A DNA stretch of 9,735 bases from Verrucomicrobiia bacterium (GCA_025934545.1 JAICXV010000036.1:1-9735), one strand, 5' to 3'. Positions 1-6,847 are shown, numbered from the stretch's first letter. Notes: a model not told the origin generated them from the letters alone. Translations and numbers: made by a program.

Positions 1-132
1 CCCGAGTTTTTTTGTATGACGCAGCGCGGCTTGAGCTTCTTCGATAAACCAACCGGGCAGACCGAGGCTGGCGAAAATGAGAGCGGTTGTTTTGAGAAAC
101 CGGCGGCGCGAGACGTGAAAATGCGGTGTCAT
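1..132 (-). CDS. Tat-exported protein, N-terminal fragment (runs off the left edge)
   Basis: Only the first 44 codons are inside the window, read leftward from an ATG at 132-130; the frame is open to base 1. The peptide carries a clear twin-arginine signal: SRRRFLKTT at residues 8-16, then a hydrophobic stretch (ALIFASLGLPGWF), and an AQA-A sequence near residues 33-36 that fits signal peptidase cleavage. The product should therefore be exported folded to the periplasm. The mature part is only a few residues long, so its enzyme class cannot be read. Leaders of this shape are common on Gfo/Idh/MocA-type oxidoreductases of Verrucomicrobiota and Planctomycetota, which makes that a guess and no more. 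It lies 71 bp downstream of the rhomboid gene on the same strand and may be co-transcribed. No Shine-Dalgarno sequence is visible before the ATG. Confidence 0.75.
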   Translation of the reverse strand, partial: MTPHFHVSRRRFLKTTALIFASLGLPGWFIEEAQAALRHTKKLG

Positions 133-203
133 GCAGGTCGATTCAATCGTGATGAAGAGGAGCGGTCAAACGTTAATCACGAGTGACATGGAATTTATGA
201 CGG

Positions 204-1070
204 TCATCCCTTGGCTTTCCACCAAGTCAGAGCGACTGACGCCATAGTTAGGGAGATGCAAAGGAAGTTTACGCTGAATGTTTTGAGGCGTTCGGGCGCA
301 ACCCAACTTAGGGCATATCCAAAAATGGCTCCCGCAAAAAAGCCGCCGAAGTGCGCCACGACATCGCTTTGTGGAGATGTTCCAATCAACAGCATGATGA
401 GCAGCGCCGCTGCTAATGCGCGGGCGAGAAGTTGGCGGAAACTATGGTCTCGGTGCCAAAGGGCCAGCGATTGGACGGCAAGTATTCCGAGTGCGGCCAT
501 GACTATCCCGGACGCGCCGAGTGAGCGGTGATGGTCGGCATACATATATAGGCCCGCGACGTTGCCGAGGACGCCTGCTATATATGTTGCTAACACGGCG
601 GCGCCGGCTCCGAATCGGGCCATGGCAAAACCGATCAGGACGGTTCCGATCGTAATGTTTGCGAGGAGATGGCTGACGTCGGCGTGCAATGTTACGGCGG
701 TGAACAAGCGCCACCATTGTCCCTGGTGCACGAGTTGGCTATCCATCGCGCCCGCGCTTTGCATGTGCGGAAATAAAACCATGCTCCAGTAATAGATGGC
801 GGCGGTAGCCAGAGCCCAAAGCAGGCTGCCCCAGTGAAAGGTGAGGTCGGAGCCCGGCAATGTTTGTTGCCATTTCCAGCCGCGATTTTCGGCGACGTAT
901 TGGTTGAGGACGGCGGAGGCGCGGTCGTAATCTTGCGGGTGCAGCGAAAGCGCCCAGCGCTCGTCTTCGCGAACGATGGCGGCTTCGATGCCTTGACTGG
1001 TGAGGACCAAACCCCAATCCATGACCTGCCGGCGTGAGCGGGCGTAGAGCAGGACGTGTTCGGCGTTCAT
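204..1070 (-). CDS. Rhomboid-family intramembrane serine protease (GlpG-like)
   Basis: This 288-residue inner-membrane protease should cleave transmembrane substrates within the bilayer. Seen: residues 1-62 form a soluble N-terminal part resembling the GlpG cytosolic domain in layout. WWRLF at 119-123 matches the conserved loop-1 WR motif. H129, H134 and N138 give the HxxxxHxxxN pattern. GASG at 185-188 places the nucleophile at S187. AHFGG at 239-243 places the catalytic His at H240. The Ser-His spacing of 53 residues equals that of E. coli GlpG (S201/H254). Hydrophobic segments lie near 81-101, 120-148, 154-178, 184-205, 214-232 and 236-257, with a seventh near 267-284. All catalytic residues are intact, so activity is expected; the substrate is unknown. 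The ATG at 1070 has no evident Shine-Dalgarno sequence. The gene diverges from the exporter operon. Confidence 0.93.
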   Translation of the reverse strand: MNAEHVLLYARSRRQVMDWGLVLTSQGIEAAIVREDERWALSLHPQDYDRASAVLNQYVAENRGWKWQQTLPGSDLTFHWGSLLWALATAAIYYWSMVLFPHMQSAGAMDSQLVHQGQWWRLFTAVTLHADVSHLLANITIGTVLIGFAMARFGAGAAVLATYIAGVLGNVAGLYMYADHHRSLGASGIVMAALGILAVQSLALWHRDHSFRQLLARALAAALLIMLLIGTSPQSDVVAHFGGFFAGAIFGYALSWVAPERLKTFSVNFLCISLTMASVALTWWKAKG

Positions 1071-1195
1071 GGCACTGATAGATTGTCTGCTGGCGGGTTA
1101 TGATGCAATGGCAAGCGGGTAAGTGCTGCGATTAAAAGCACGAATATGATGCGTGCTGGATTATTTTGACGCTGGGTTTGGAAGGTGAAGTTGAA

Positions 1196-1211
1196 GCGGA
1201 CTGAAGTCCGC
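1196..1211. repeat. Perfect 16-bp palindrome, REP-like candidate
   Basis: GCGGACTGAAGTCCGC reads the same on both strands. It can fold as a 5-bp GCGGA/TCCGC stem with a 6-nt loop, or bind a dimeric protein. From memory, palindromes of this kind (GCGGACT..AGTCCGC) are scattered between genes in verrucomicrobial genomes as short repeats. Only one copy is in this window, so dispersal cannot be shown here. No run of T follows, which argues against a simple terminator. Confidence 0.45.
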
Positions 1212-1235
1212 GGTCCGATGAGGATCAGTTTGAAT

Positions 1236-1253
1236 GCTCCCAGGTCAGGGAGC
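1236..1253. repeat. Short inverted repeat (6-bp stem, 6-nt loop)
   Basis: GCTCCC (1236-1241) and GGGAGC (1248-1253) are perfect inverted copies around the loop AGGTCA. The hairpin is GC-rich but is followed by TTGCGGA, not a T-run, so it does not look like a complete intrinsic terminator. It lies 24 bp from the 16-bp palindrome, and the two may belong to one element. Confidence 0.4.
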
Positions 1254-1304
1254 TTGCGGATAGTTGACTCCTGTTGAAACTCCGGTCCAGCGTTGTAAGT
1301 TAAT

Positions 1305-1311
1305 GGAGGAG
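1305..1311 (+). promoter_or_regulatory. Strong Shine-Dalgarno sequence ahead of a very short ORF
   Basis: GGAGGAG sits 7 nt upstream of an ATG at 1319, which is ideal spacing. It is among the best ribosome-binding sequences in a window where most starts have none. The ORF it serves is only 19 codons, and the next real gene starts 79 bp after that ATG. It may mark a translated leader. Confidence 0.4.
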
Positions 1312-1318
1312 AAACATT

Positions 1319-1378
1319 ATGCTTCCAATTGAGCCGCGCTTATGGATGATATTCTTCCAGCCAATTACTTGGAATTGA
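1319..1378 (+). CDS. Possible 19-residue leader peptide
   Basis: An ATG placed 7 nt after GGAGGAG opens a 19-codon frame ending at TGA 1376-1378; the peptide is MLPIEPRLWMIFFQPITWN. A second out-of-phase frame of 17 codons (MDDILPANYLELKLLIA, 1342-1395) overlaps it and stops two bases before the ATG of the following gene at 1398. Such nested short frames could hand ribosomes to the downstream start, which lacks its own Shine-Dalgarno sequence. There is no family match to offer and no attenuator-like terminator follows. The support is the ribosome-binding site alone; it may be a chance frame. Confidence 0.22.
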   Translation: MLPIEPRLWMIFFQPITWN

Positions 1379-1397
1379 AGTTGCTGATTGCATAAGT

Positions 1398-2111
1398 ATG
1401 AAAGTGATTCAGCCCAATTGCCGGGTGCAATTTACGGCGGAAGATATTGCTTTTATTTCGACGGTCCTTGCGGCCAAGGGAGATGCCGCCCCGTCGCTCG
1501 TTTCTCTCCTGACGGATCCCGAGGCGCGCGATCTAATTCTCGATGATGACAATTTGTTCCAAGCGTTGTTGGAACAGCGCCGATGCCTTCGCGTGTCGGC
1601 GCATTTTTATTTTTACGTTTTGGTGCGGCACGTCTTTCGCCGGTCGGGCATCGATGATCGGAACGTCGCGGATTATGTGGCGGAAGTGTTAAGCGAATTT
1701 TCGAATCAACAAAACACGCGGTGCATACTGCCCGGGACCGATAAACCGCTCGACTATTTCTTTGAAATGCTCGCCGCGTTACAAACGGCCGATGATCGGA
1801 CGAGCTTTTACATTCAAGCGCACATCGGGAATCAATCGTTGTTCCTGTCGGGCGTGTTTCCAGATCGGATTCGAGCTCGTAATGAGCGACGCGGTTTTCC
1901 GAATTTGCGTTATTACGAAGACCTGGGTCGCGCCAATTTCCGTGCGGCGAGCAATCATCGGCTGGCGCGAACGTACGAGCTCGCGCCGATTTTCGATAGG
2001 TTATCGTCGAGCTTCGAGAGCACGCGACTGGCCTTGAACGATTTGTCGGAACGGATTTTCTCGATTGGCGATCCGGAAGTGCCCACCAATTTGTTGAAGT
2101 TTCTCAGTTAA
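1398..2111 (+). CDS. Conserved-looking uncharacterised protein, head of the exporter operon
   Basis: I do not recognise a named family for this 237-residue protein. It has no signal peptide and no membrane segment, so it is probably cytoplasmic. It reads as mostly helical. Features seen: RVQFTAEDIAFI near the start (residues 9-20), an aromatic cluster HFYFYVLVRHVFRR at 69-82, and a central HIGNQSLFLSGVFPD stretch at 142-156. An RARNERRG..NLRYYEDLGRANF segment follows at 158-181, then helical LARTYELAPIFDRL near 189-202. It lacks a recognisable helix-turn-helix, nucleotide-binding motif or catalytic signature. It lies 44 bp upstream of the adaptor gene on the same strand, so a role with the exporter is possible but unproven. 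The ATG at 1398 is the only ATG/GTG/TTG start after the in-frame TGA at 1347-1349 that keeps the whole protein; no Shine-Dalgarno sequence precedes it. Confidence 0.8.
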   Translation: MKVIQPNCRVQFTAEDIAFISTVLAAKGDAAPSLVSLLTDPEARDLILDDDNLFQALLEQRRCLRVSAHFYFYVLVRHVFRRSGIDDRNVADYVAEVLSEFSNQQNTRCILPGTDKPLDYFFEMLAALQTADDRTSFYIQAHIGNQSLFLSGVFPDRIRARNERRGFPNLRYYEDLGRANFRAASNHRLARTYELAPIFDRLSSSFESTRLALNDLSERIFSIGDPEVPTNLLKFLS

Positions 2112-2155
2112 CAAATCGTTCTGTATTTTTCGCTGATTCGTGGCATGACGTAGGA

Positions 2156-3082
2156 ATGGTGTGTAAAACATTCCTGTGTATTGTCGCCGCGCTTGGCTTT
2201 GTCTCGTGCGCGCCGCATCGCACTGATTCTGTTTCTGGCACCATCGAAACTGACGAAGTACACGTCGCTTCGCGTTATGGCGGACGGGTGGAAAAAATCT
2301 TTGCGCGCGAGGGCGACGGCCTGAAGGCGGGCGATTTGATCGTTCAGCTCGAAGCGAGCGAATTGCAAGCGAGACTTGATCGGGCGAATGCGAATTTGCA
2401 GGAGCTGATCGCCGGGCCGCGCCCGCAGGAATTGGCGGCGGCGAAAAGCCAATGGGAGGCGCAAGTCGCGGAATTGGACCTGGCACGGCGGGAGGCAAAG
2501 CGGAGTGAGCAATTGCTGGCCACGCACACCATTTCACCCGAAGAACATGACCGGACGGCCAATCGCGTGCAGTCTTTAGAAAAAAGTGTTGCGGCGTTGA
2601 AGAGTCAATATGATTTGCTCGTCGCCGGCACCCGTTCCGAGCGGATTGCTCAAGCGAAAGCGGACGTGGCCGAATTGGAAACACAGGTGCGCGAGATGCG
2701 CATTTATTCGCCAACGAATACGATTTTGGAAGTGTTGAGCGTGAAGGTTGGAGATGTGATTCCGGCGAATCGTGAGGTGGCGACGCTGGTTCTCGCAAAT
2801 GATATTTGGGTCCGCGTGTATGTTCCTGAAACGTGGCTGGGCTTTCTCAAGGTCGGTGGCGCGGCGAAAATAAAGGTCGATTCGTTTCCCGACAAAACGT
2901 TCAACGGTGTGATCGAGCAAATTGCGCGCGTCGCCGAGTTCACGCCGCGCAACGTGCAAACGACCGAGGAGCGGATTAAACAGACATTCGGCATCAAAAT
3001 TCGTTTGGATGCCGTCGACGAGTTGCGCCCCGGCATGTCGGTCGATGCTGTGTTCCCAAGCGTTCCGGAACACACGCGCTAA
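2156..3082 (+). CDS. HlyD/YbhG-type periplasmic adaptor, predicted lipoprotein
   Basis: This is the membrane-fusion subunit of the ABC exporter encoded just downstream. It should bridge the inner-membrane permease to an outer-membrane channel. Residues 1-19 form a lipoprotein signal ending FVS-C, so Cys20 is the likely lipidated residue. Residues 28-66 are the first half of the biotinyl-lipoyl-like domain (GGRVEKIFAREGDGLKAGD). Residues 67-183 are a charged, Ala-rich coiled-coil hairpin. IYSPTNTILEVLSVKVGDVI (183-202) is the second lipoyl half. A beta-barrel region follows, including the FTPRNVQTTEER segment typical of YbhG-like adaptors and LRPGMSVDA at 290-298. AGGA abuts the ATG with no spacer, so the GTG one codon later (2159) is an alternative start. 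The ATPase gene starts 5 bp after its stop. No TolC-like partner is in the window. Confidence 0.9.
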   Translation: MVCKTFLCIVAALGFVSCAPHRTDSVSGTIETDEVHVASRYGGRVEKIFAREGDGLKAGDLIVQLEASELQARLDRANANLQELIAGPRPQELAAAKSQWEAQVAELDLARREAKRSEQLLATHTISPEEHDRTANRVQSLEKSVAALKSQYDLLVAGTRSERIAQAKADVAELETQVREMRIYSPTNTILEVLSVKVGDVIPANREVATLVLANDIWVRVYVPETWLGFLKVGGAAKIKVDSFPDKTFNGVIEQIARVAEFTPRNVQTTEERIKQTFGIKIRLDAVDELRPGMSVDAVFPSVPEHTR

Positions 3083-3087
3083 CTGCT

Positions 3088-4053
3088 ATGCCGACCGACG
3101 CGATGATTGAATGTGAAGGGTTGACCAAGCGATTTGGGCATTTTACGGCGGTTGACCATGTGTCGTTCAAGGTCGCGACCGGCTCCATCTTTGGTTTTCT
3201 CGGGCCGAACGGGTCAGGCAAAAGCACGGTGATACGGATGCTTTGCGGAATTTTGCAACCAACCGAAGGCACGGCGAAAATCGCTGGCTTCGATGTCACG
3301 CGACAAACCGATGAAATCAAAAGCATCATCGGATATATGTCGCAAAAGTTTTCGCTCTATGACGAACTGACCGTTTACGAAAACCTGACGTTCTACGGAC
3401 GATTGTATGGATTGCGCGGCGACGCGCTCGCGAAAAAGCGCGACCAACTGATTGCCGTCACGCACATCGAGCCGTTTCTGAAAAGGCGCGCGGCGCAACT
3501 CTCCGGCGGCTGGCGCCAACGGCTGGCGATGGCGTGCTCGCTCCTGCACGATCCGAAAGTGCTGTTCCTCGACGAACCGACTGCGGGCATTGATCCGGTG
3601 GCGAGGCGTGAATTGTGGGATTTGTTGTTTGAGTTTTCGAGTCGCGGCATGACTCTTTTTGTCACGACCCATTATATGGATGAAGCCGAGCGTTGCACGC
3701 ACGTCGGATATATTCACATGTCTAAACTGATCGTTTGCGGGATGCCCGATGATTTGAAAAAGTTACCGGAAGTCAATCCGCCGGGGACAAAACGGCTGGA
3801 TGTGACTTCGGAACATGTCACGCAGGCGCTGCAAATTGTACGTCACCTGAACGGCGTGCGATCGGCCACCGTGTTCGGGCAATCGATGCGTTTGCTCGTC
3901 GATCAATCGGTGAATGACGAAACGATTCGGACGCAATTGGCTCAAGCGAATATTACGAACGTCGATATCCGGCAGATTTCGCCTTCGCTTGAAGATGTGT
4001 TCGTCACGTTGACGGCGAATCGTGAACCTGAAAAACAAAAGGAGGCTGCGTGA
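3088..4053 (+). CDS. ABC transporter ATP-binding protein (drug-exporter/ABC-2 type)
   Basis: This 321-residue protein is the cytoplasmic ATPase of the exporter and should work as a dimer on the permease encoded next. All motifs are intact: Walker A GPNGSGKST at 39-47, Q-loop Gln86 in YMSQKFSLYDELT, and signature LSGGWRQR at 138-145. Walker B VLFLDEPT is at 158-165 with catalytic Glu163, and the switch His is at 195. Residues from about 235 to 310 form the C-terminal accessory region usual in this subfamily, ending in the SPSLEDVFVTLT block. There is one nucleotide-binding domain, unlike E. coli YbhF and RbbA, which have two. It starts 5 bp after the adaptor stop without a clear Shine-Dalgarno sequence; an ATG at codon 6 (3103) is a possible alternative. 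Its TGA overlaps the permease GTG. Confidence 0.95.
   Translation: MPTDAMIECEGLTKRFGHFTAVDHVSFKVATGSIFGFLGPNGSGKSTVIRMLCGILQPTEGTAKIAGFDVTRQTDEIKSIIGYMSQKFSLYDELTVYENLTFYGRLYGLRGDALAKKRDQLIAVTHIEPFLKRRAAQLSGGWRQRLAMACSLLHDPKVLFLDEPTAGIDPVARRELWDLLFEFSSRGMTLFVTTHYMDEAERCTHVGYIHMSKLIVCGMPDDLKKLPEVNPPGTKRLDVTSEHVTQALQIVRHLNGVRSATVFGQSMRLLVDQSVNDETIRTQLAQANITNVDIRQISPSLEDVFVTLTANREPEKQKEAA
4041..4045 (+). promoter_or_regulatory. Ribosome-binding site fixing the permease GTG start
   Basis: GGAGG inside the last codons of the ATPase gene lies 4 nt before the GTG at 4050. The GTG overlaps the ATPase stop as GTGA, so the permease is probably translationally coupled to the ATPase. The spacing is slightly short, but no better start is nearby. 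Confidence 0.6.
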
Positions 4054-5171
4054 GAACGCCATTTCGTGGATTTGGGGCTGTTCTGTATAAAGAATTTATC
4101 GGCGTCCTGCGCGACCCGATGACGTTGTTCTTTATGTTTTTTCCGCCGCTGGTGGAAATGATCGCGTTCGGTTACGCGTTGGACAACGACATTAAAAACA
4201 TGTCGCTGATTGTTTACGATCAGGATCGGACAGTGGAAAGTCGCGAGTTGGTTGACCGATTCGCCAACACGGGAACGTTTCGCGTCACGGGCGTTGCGAA
4301 CAGTCTCGATGATGTGCGAACGATCATGCGCCGTGGAAAGGCGTGGGCGGCATTGCAGATTCCGCCGGATTTCACGCGGGAACTTCACGCCGGACGAACG
4401 GCGCATGTCCAGGTGCTGATTGACGGCTCGAGTTCTACGCCGGCGCTCCAGGCTTTGAATACGTCGCGGGCCGTAACGCTGAGGCAGTCGGTGGTCGCGC
4501 TGTTACAAGAGAGCGGACGAACGCAGGTGCCGGTCGACGTGCGGCCGCAGGTGCTTTATAACCCGGCGTTGCGCAGTCCGAATTTTTTTGTGCCCGGCGT
4601 GATCGGCGTCGTCCTGCAGATCGCGACGACTTTCGCCAGCGCCATGTCGTTAGTGCGCGAGCGCGAGCGCGGCACGTTGGAACAATTGCTCGTCAGCCCA
4701 TTGTCGCGCTGGGGTTTGATGCTCGGAAAACTGACGCCCTACATGTGCATTGGTCTGATTATGGCAGGAACGCTGTTTGCCATCATGCATTGGCTGTTTA
4801 TGGTGCCGATTGCCGGAAGTGTTCTGGCGATGTTTGCCGCCACCTTTGTTTACGTGTTCGCGCTTTTGAGCATGGGATTACTTGTGTCGACTCGAGCGCA
4901 AAATCAAATGCAGGCAATGCAAATGTCGATGGCTTTGATTCTGCCGTCGGTATTTTTCTCGGGATTCATTTTTCCGCGTGAAACGATGCCGTGGATTTTC
5001 CACGAAATCGGTTACTTCATTCCGACGACTTATTTCATCGAACTTATGCGCGCGATCGTTTTGCGCGGGGCGAGCCTGCAGGAATTTTGGATAAATGTCG
5101 TTGTGTTAATCGCGTTTGGCGTGGTCTTGTTCATGCTCAGCGCGCTGCGATTTAAACGGAAGCTGGCGTAA
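4050..5171 (+). CDS. ABC-2 type permease of the exporter (YhhJ/YbhS/YbhR-like)
   Basis: This 373-residue inner-membrane protein forms the transport path. Layout: a short cytoplasmic N-terminus with KEFIGVLRDPMTL at 14-26 and a first membrane segment near 24-46. A large periplasmic domain spans about 47-178, then a membrane segment near 181-203. The conserved cytoplasmic RERERGTLEQLLVSPLSR motif is at 203-220, with four more membrane segments near 228-250, 255-280, 290-310 and 345-366. The pattern is that of ABC2_membrane_3-type permeases. No second permease follows, since the next gene converges immediately; the exporter therefore probably uses a permease homodimer. The substrate cannot be read; relatives export drugs or other small molecules. 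The GTG start overlaps the ATPase stop by 4 bp, and the TAA at 5169-5171 directly abuts the stop of the opposing gene. Confidence 0.93.
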   Translation: MRTPFRGFGAVLYKEFIGVLRDPMTLFFMFFPPLVEMIAFGYALDNDIKNMSLIVYDQDRTVESRELVDRFANTGTFRVTGVANSLDDVRTIMRRGKAWAALQIPPDFTRELHAGRTAHVQVLIDGSSSTPALQALNTSRAVTLRQSVVALLQESGRTQVPVDVRPQVLYNPALRSPNFFVPGVIGVVLQIATTFASAMSLVRERERGTLEQLLVSPLSRWGLMLGKLTPYMCIGLIMAGTLFAIMHWLFMVPIAGSVLAMFAATFVYVFALLSMGLLVSTRAQNQMQAMQMSMALILPSVFFSGFIFPRETMPWIFHEIGYFIPTTYFIELMRAIVLRGASLQEFWINVVVLIAFGVVLFMLSALRFKRKLA

Positions 5172-6821
5172 TTATTTGATCCGAATCACGCGGCGATAGC
5201 CGTCGATGCGTCGTCCGTCATCAATCGTGATATCGAAATCTTCGTGCCGTTTGAGGCACTGATTGATGGCTGCGAGTGTGTGGAGGCGCACGGCTTGGAG
5301 GTGCGCGAATTGGTTGGCCTTCAATTGCGGCGTGGGCGCTTCGACCCAGTCAAAGCGGTCGAATGGAAAACACAAACCATCCGGCAATGCGATGGCGACG
5401 TCGCGTGTTGGCGACCGCTTGTAAATGGATTGGCGTGTATGTTGCGACACGTGTTCCTTCAGTGTGCGTGAAAGGGCCAATTGTTCGGGCCAGGGGACGT
5501 GATGATCGTGGTCGGACGTCCAGAACCAAAAATAGCGCGCGCCCATATCGTAGGCAGTGGTGAGCGCTGTCGGGGCAAGCATGGGATCGCATTGTCCGTA
5601 AATGGATGTGCCCCAAAATTTGTGGAACGGCGCGGCCGCGCCGCGCAAGAGTGCGAAGTGGATTTTGAACAACGCGTCGGCGGAGAAATTCCAATTTTTC
5701 CCAGTGGCGGTTTTGAGTTCGTTGTTAAATGAATCGACGTTATATCGACCTTCGTGAACGATGCCGTTGCATCCGCCGCGCATTTCGTAGAAGCCGTATT
5801 CCAGCCGCGTTTCCCACGCGGGAAAATCGGCTTGGAGCAAATTCATATCGCCGAAATTCACGCCCATGTTCTTAAACATGTTTTCGAGGCAGCGCTCGCC
5901 ATAAGGATGGGCAGCCAGGTAGGTCGCCTGTGTGCGCATTTCGACGAGTTGCGCCATGTCGTCATAACTGCGGGCGACGTGTTGAACTTTGGAATCGAAA
6001 ACGGTCAGCACCGCCGGCTCGTCCATAAACATGGTGAACCCCAAATAATTGGCGCGATATATATCAGCGGGAAAACTCAACGCGGGCGCTCCATCGGGAG
6101 GGCGCAGATAAAATACGGGTTCGTCGCGCACCCATTTCTCCTGTGGCGGCGCGACGAGAAACAAATTTATCCCGGCATCGATCATTGTCCGGTAGTCGTC
6201 GGCTTTAAATTCGACGTAGGTGTATTCGTGTTTCTCAGGCTTTTGCGGGAGACGGTGGCCTTCGGCGTCTTTAGCGTTGCGGCCGGTGCCGACGAGGACC
6301 TCGCGATTGAGATCAAGAATTTTGACATTCGGCCATTGCTGCCAGGCGGCGCCATGAACGTTCGTGTGCAGTGAAAGAAAATGGCCGAGCAACGTGCAGC
6401 TTCGCGGCACGCCTTCCATAAAAGCAGTTGCGCGCGCTGGTTGCGGTAAGAAATAGTGTTCAAATTGGTCCCAGTCCGGCAGAAGCGCCGTGCCGGTGTT
6501 GACATCGCGATATTCGGTCGCGTTCGTGTTGATCAAGACTTGATAACGTAAAATCTTGTGATGGCTGTTTTGCGGCACCAGAAAACGGACGGTGCAGAGC
6601 GGATTGGTGCTGTTGCGAATGGTGAATTGCTCCCAGCGCGCGGTCGCACGGTTTACTTTTTCAAGCGGTCCGTACAAAACATCGACGTCGCTAAAGGGCG
6701 CGTTGTAATCAGTCATGCCGCTTGAAACGACATAATGCGCCGCGGTGCCGGACGAGGGTTCGATTGCGGCAAAAGTGGACCAACTGCAAAGCAGGAGAAT
6801 GAGAATGCTGCGAAAAATCAC
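5172..6821 (-). CDS. Secreted protein of unknown function, possibly glycoside-hydrolase-like
   Basis: The 549-residue product opens with a Sec signal peptide (residues 1-18, hydrophobic ILILLLCSW, cleavage likely after STFA). I do not recognise its family. Residues about 28-150 read as beta-rich. The rest alternates helix and strand and has strand-end acidic and aromatic clusters: FTMFMDEPA at 262-270, GGCNGIVHEGRY at 349-360, KFWGTSIYGQCDP at 401-413 and ARYFWFWTSDHDHH at 428-441. That pattern would suit a TIM-barrel carbohydrate-active enzyme, but catalytic residues cannot be assigned, so this is inference. The start is GTG at 6821-6819; a TAG lies two codons upstream in frame and no usable ATG occurs before residue 36, which would lose the signal peptide. 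It lies 26 bp after the SMP-30/SGNH gene and is probably co-transcribed with it. Confidence 0.82.
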   Translation of the reverse strand: MIFRSILILLLCSWSTFAAIEPSSGTAAHYVVSSGMTDYNAPFSDVDVLYGPLEKVNRATARWEQFTIRNSTNPLCTVRFLVPQNSHHKILRYQVLINTNATEYRDVNTGTALLPDWDQFEHYFLPQPARATAFMEGVPRSCTLLGHFLSLHTNVHGAAWQQWPNVKILDLNREVLVGTGRNAKDAEGHRLPQKPEKHEYTYVEFKADDYRTMIDAGINLFLVAPPQEKWVRDEPVFYLRPPDGAPALSFPADIYRANYLGFTMFMDEPAVLTVFDSKVQHVARSYDDMAQLVEMRTQATYLAAHPYGERCLENMFKNMGVNFGDMNLLQADFPAWETRLEYGFYEMRGGCNGIVHEGRYNVDSFNNELKTATGKNWNFSADALFKIHFALLRGAAAPFHKFWGTSIYGQCDPMLAPTALTTAYDMGARYFWFWTSDHDHHVPWPEQLALSRTLKEHVSQHTRQSIYKRSPTRDVAIALPDGLCFPFDRFDWVEAPTPQLKANQFAHLQAVRLHTLAAINQCLKRHEDFDITIDDGRRIDGYRRVIRIK

Positions 6822-6847
6822 GGGCTATATCTGCCAGAACGAATCGC

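Larger units (their letters stand above)
1071..1397. other. Divergent intergenic region (327 bp)
   Basis: This is the only gene-free stretch over 300 bp. It separates the leftward rhomboid gene from the rightward exporter unit, so it should hold promoters for both. It contains a 16-bp perfect palindrome at 1196-1211, a 6-bp-stem hairpin at 1236-1253, a strong Shine-Dalgarno sequence at 1305-1311, and two very short ORFs between 1319 and 1395. A TTGAAA at 1274-1279 followed 16 bp later by TAAGTT (1296-1301) is a weak rightward promoter candidate. I found no convincing leftward promoter, no tRNA and no riboswitch I recognise. Confidence 0.8.

Noticed and set aside
139..149. Small palindrome CGATTCAATCG upstream of the Tat-protein gene
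   Set aside because: An 11-bp palindrome with 5-bp arms is easily expected by chance. It has no partner copy and no promoter-like context.
541..590. TATATA-rich patches resembling promoter -10 boxes
   Set aside because: They fall inside the rhomboid coding sequence and encode Tyr/Ile/Met codons of membrane segments. No matching -35 box or downstream gene was found.
2001..2798. A 265-residue open frame on the minus strand
   Set aside because: It lies antisense to the adaptor gene and the end of the 1398-2111 gene. Its composition is Arg/Pro/Ser-rich with no recognisable motif, as expected for a shadow frame.
5171..5240. Possible terminator between the convergent genes (ATCACG ... CGTGAT)
   Set aside because: The arms are about 35 bp apart, lie within coding sequence and have no T-run, so they do not form a credible terminator.
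5754..6374. A 206-residue open frame on the plus strand
   Set aside because: It is the mirror of the secreted-protein gene, and its sequence has no signal, motif or ribosome-binding site.
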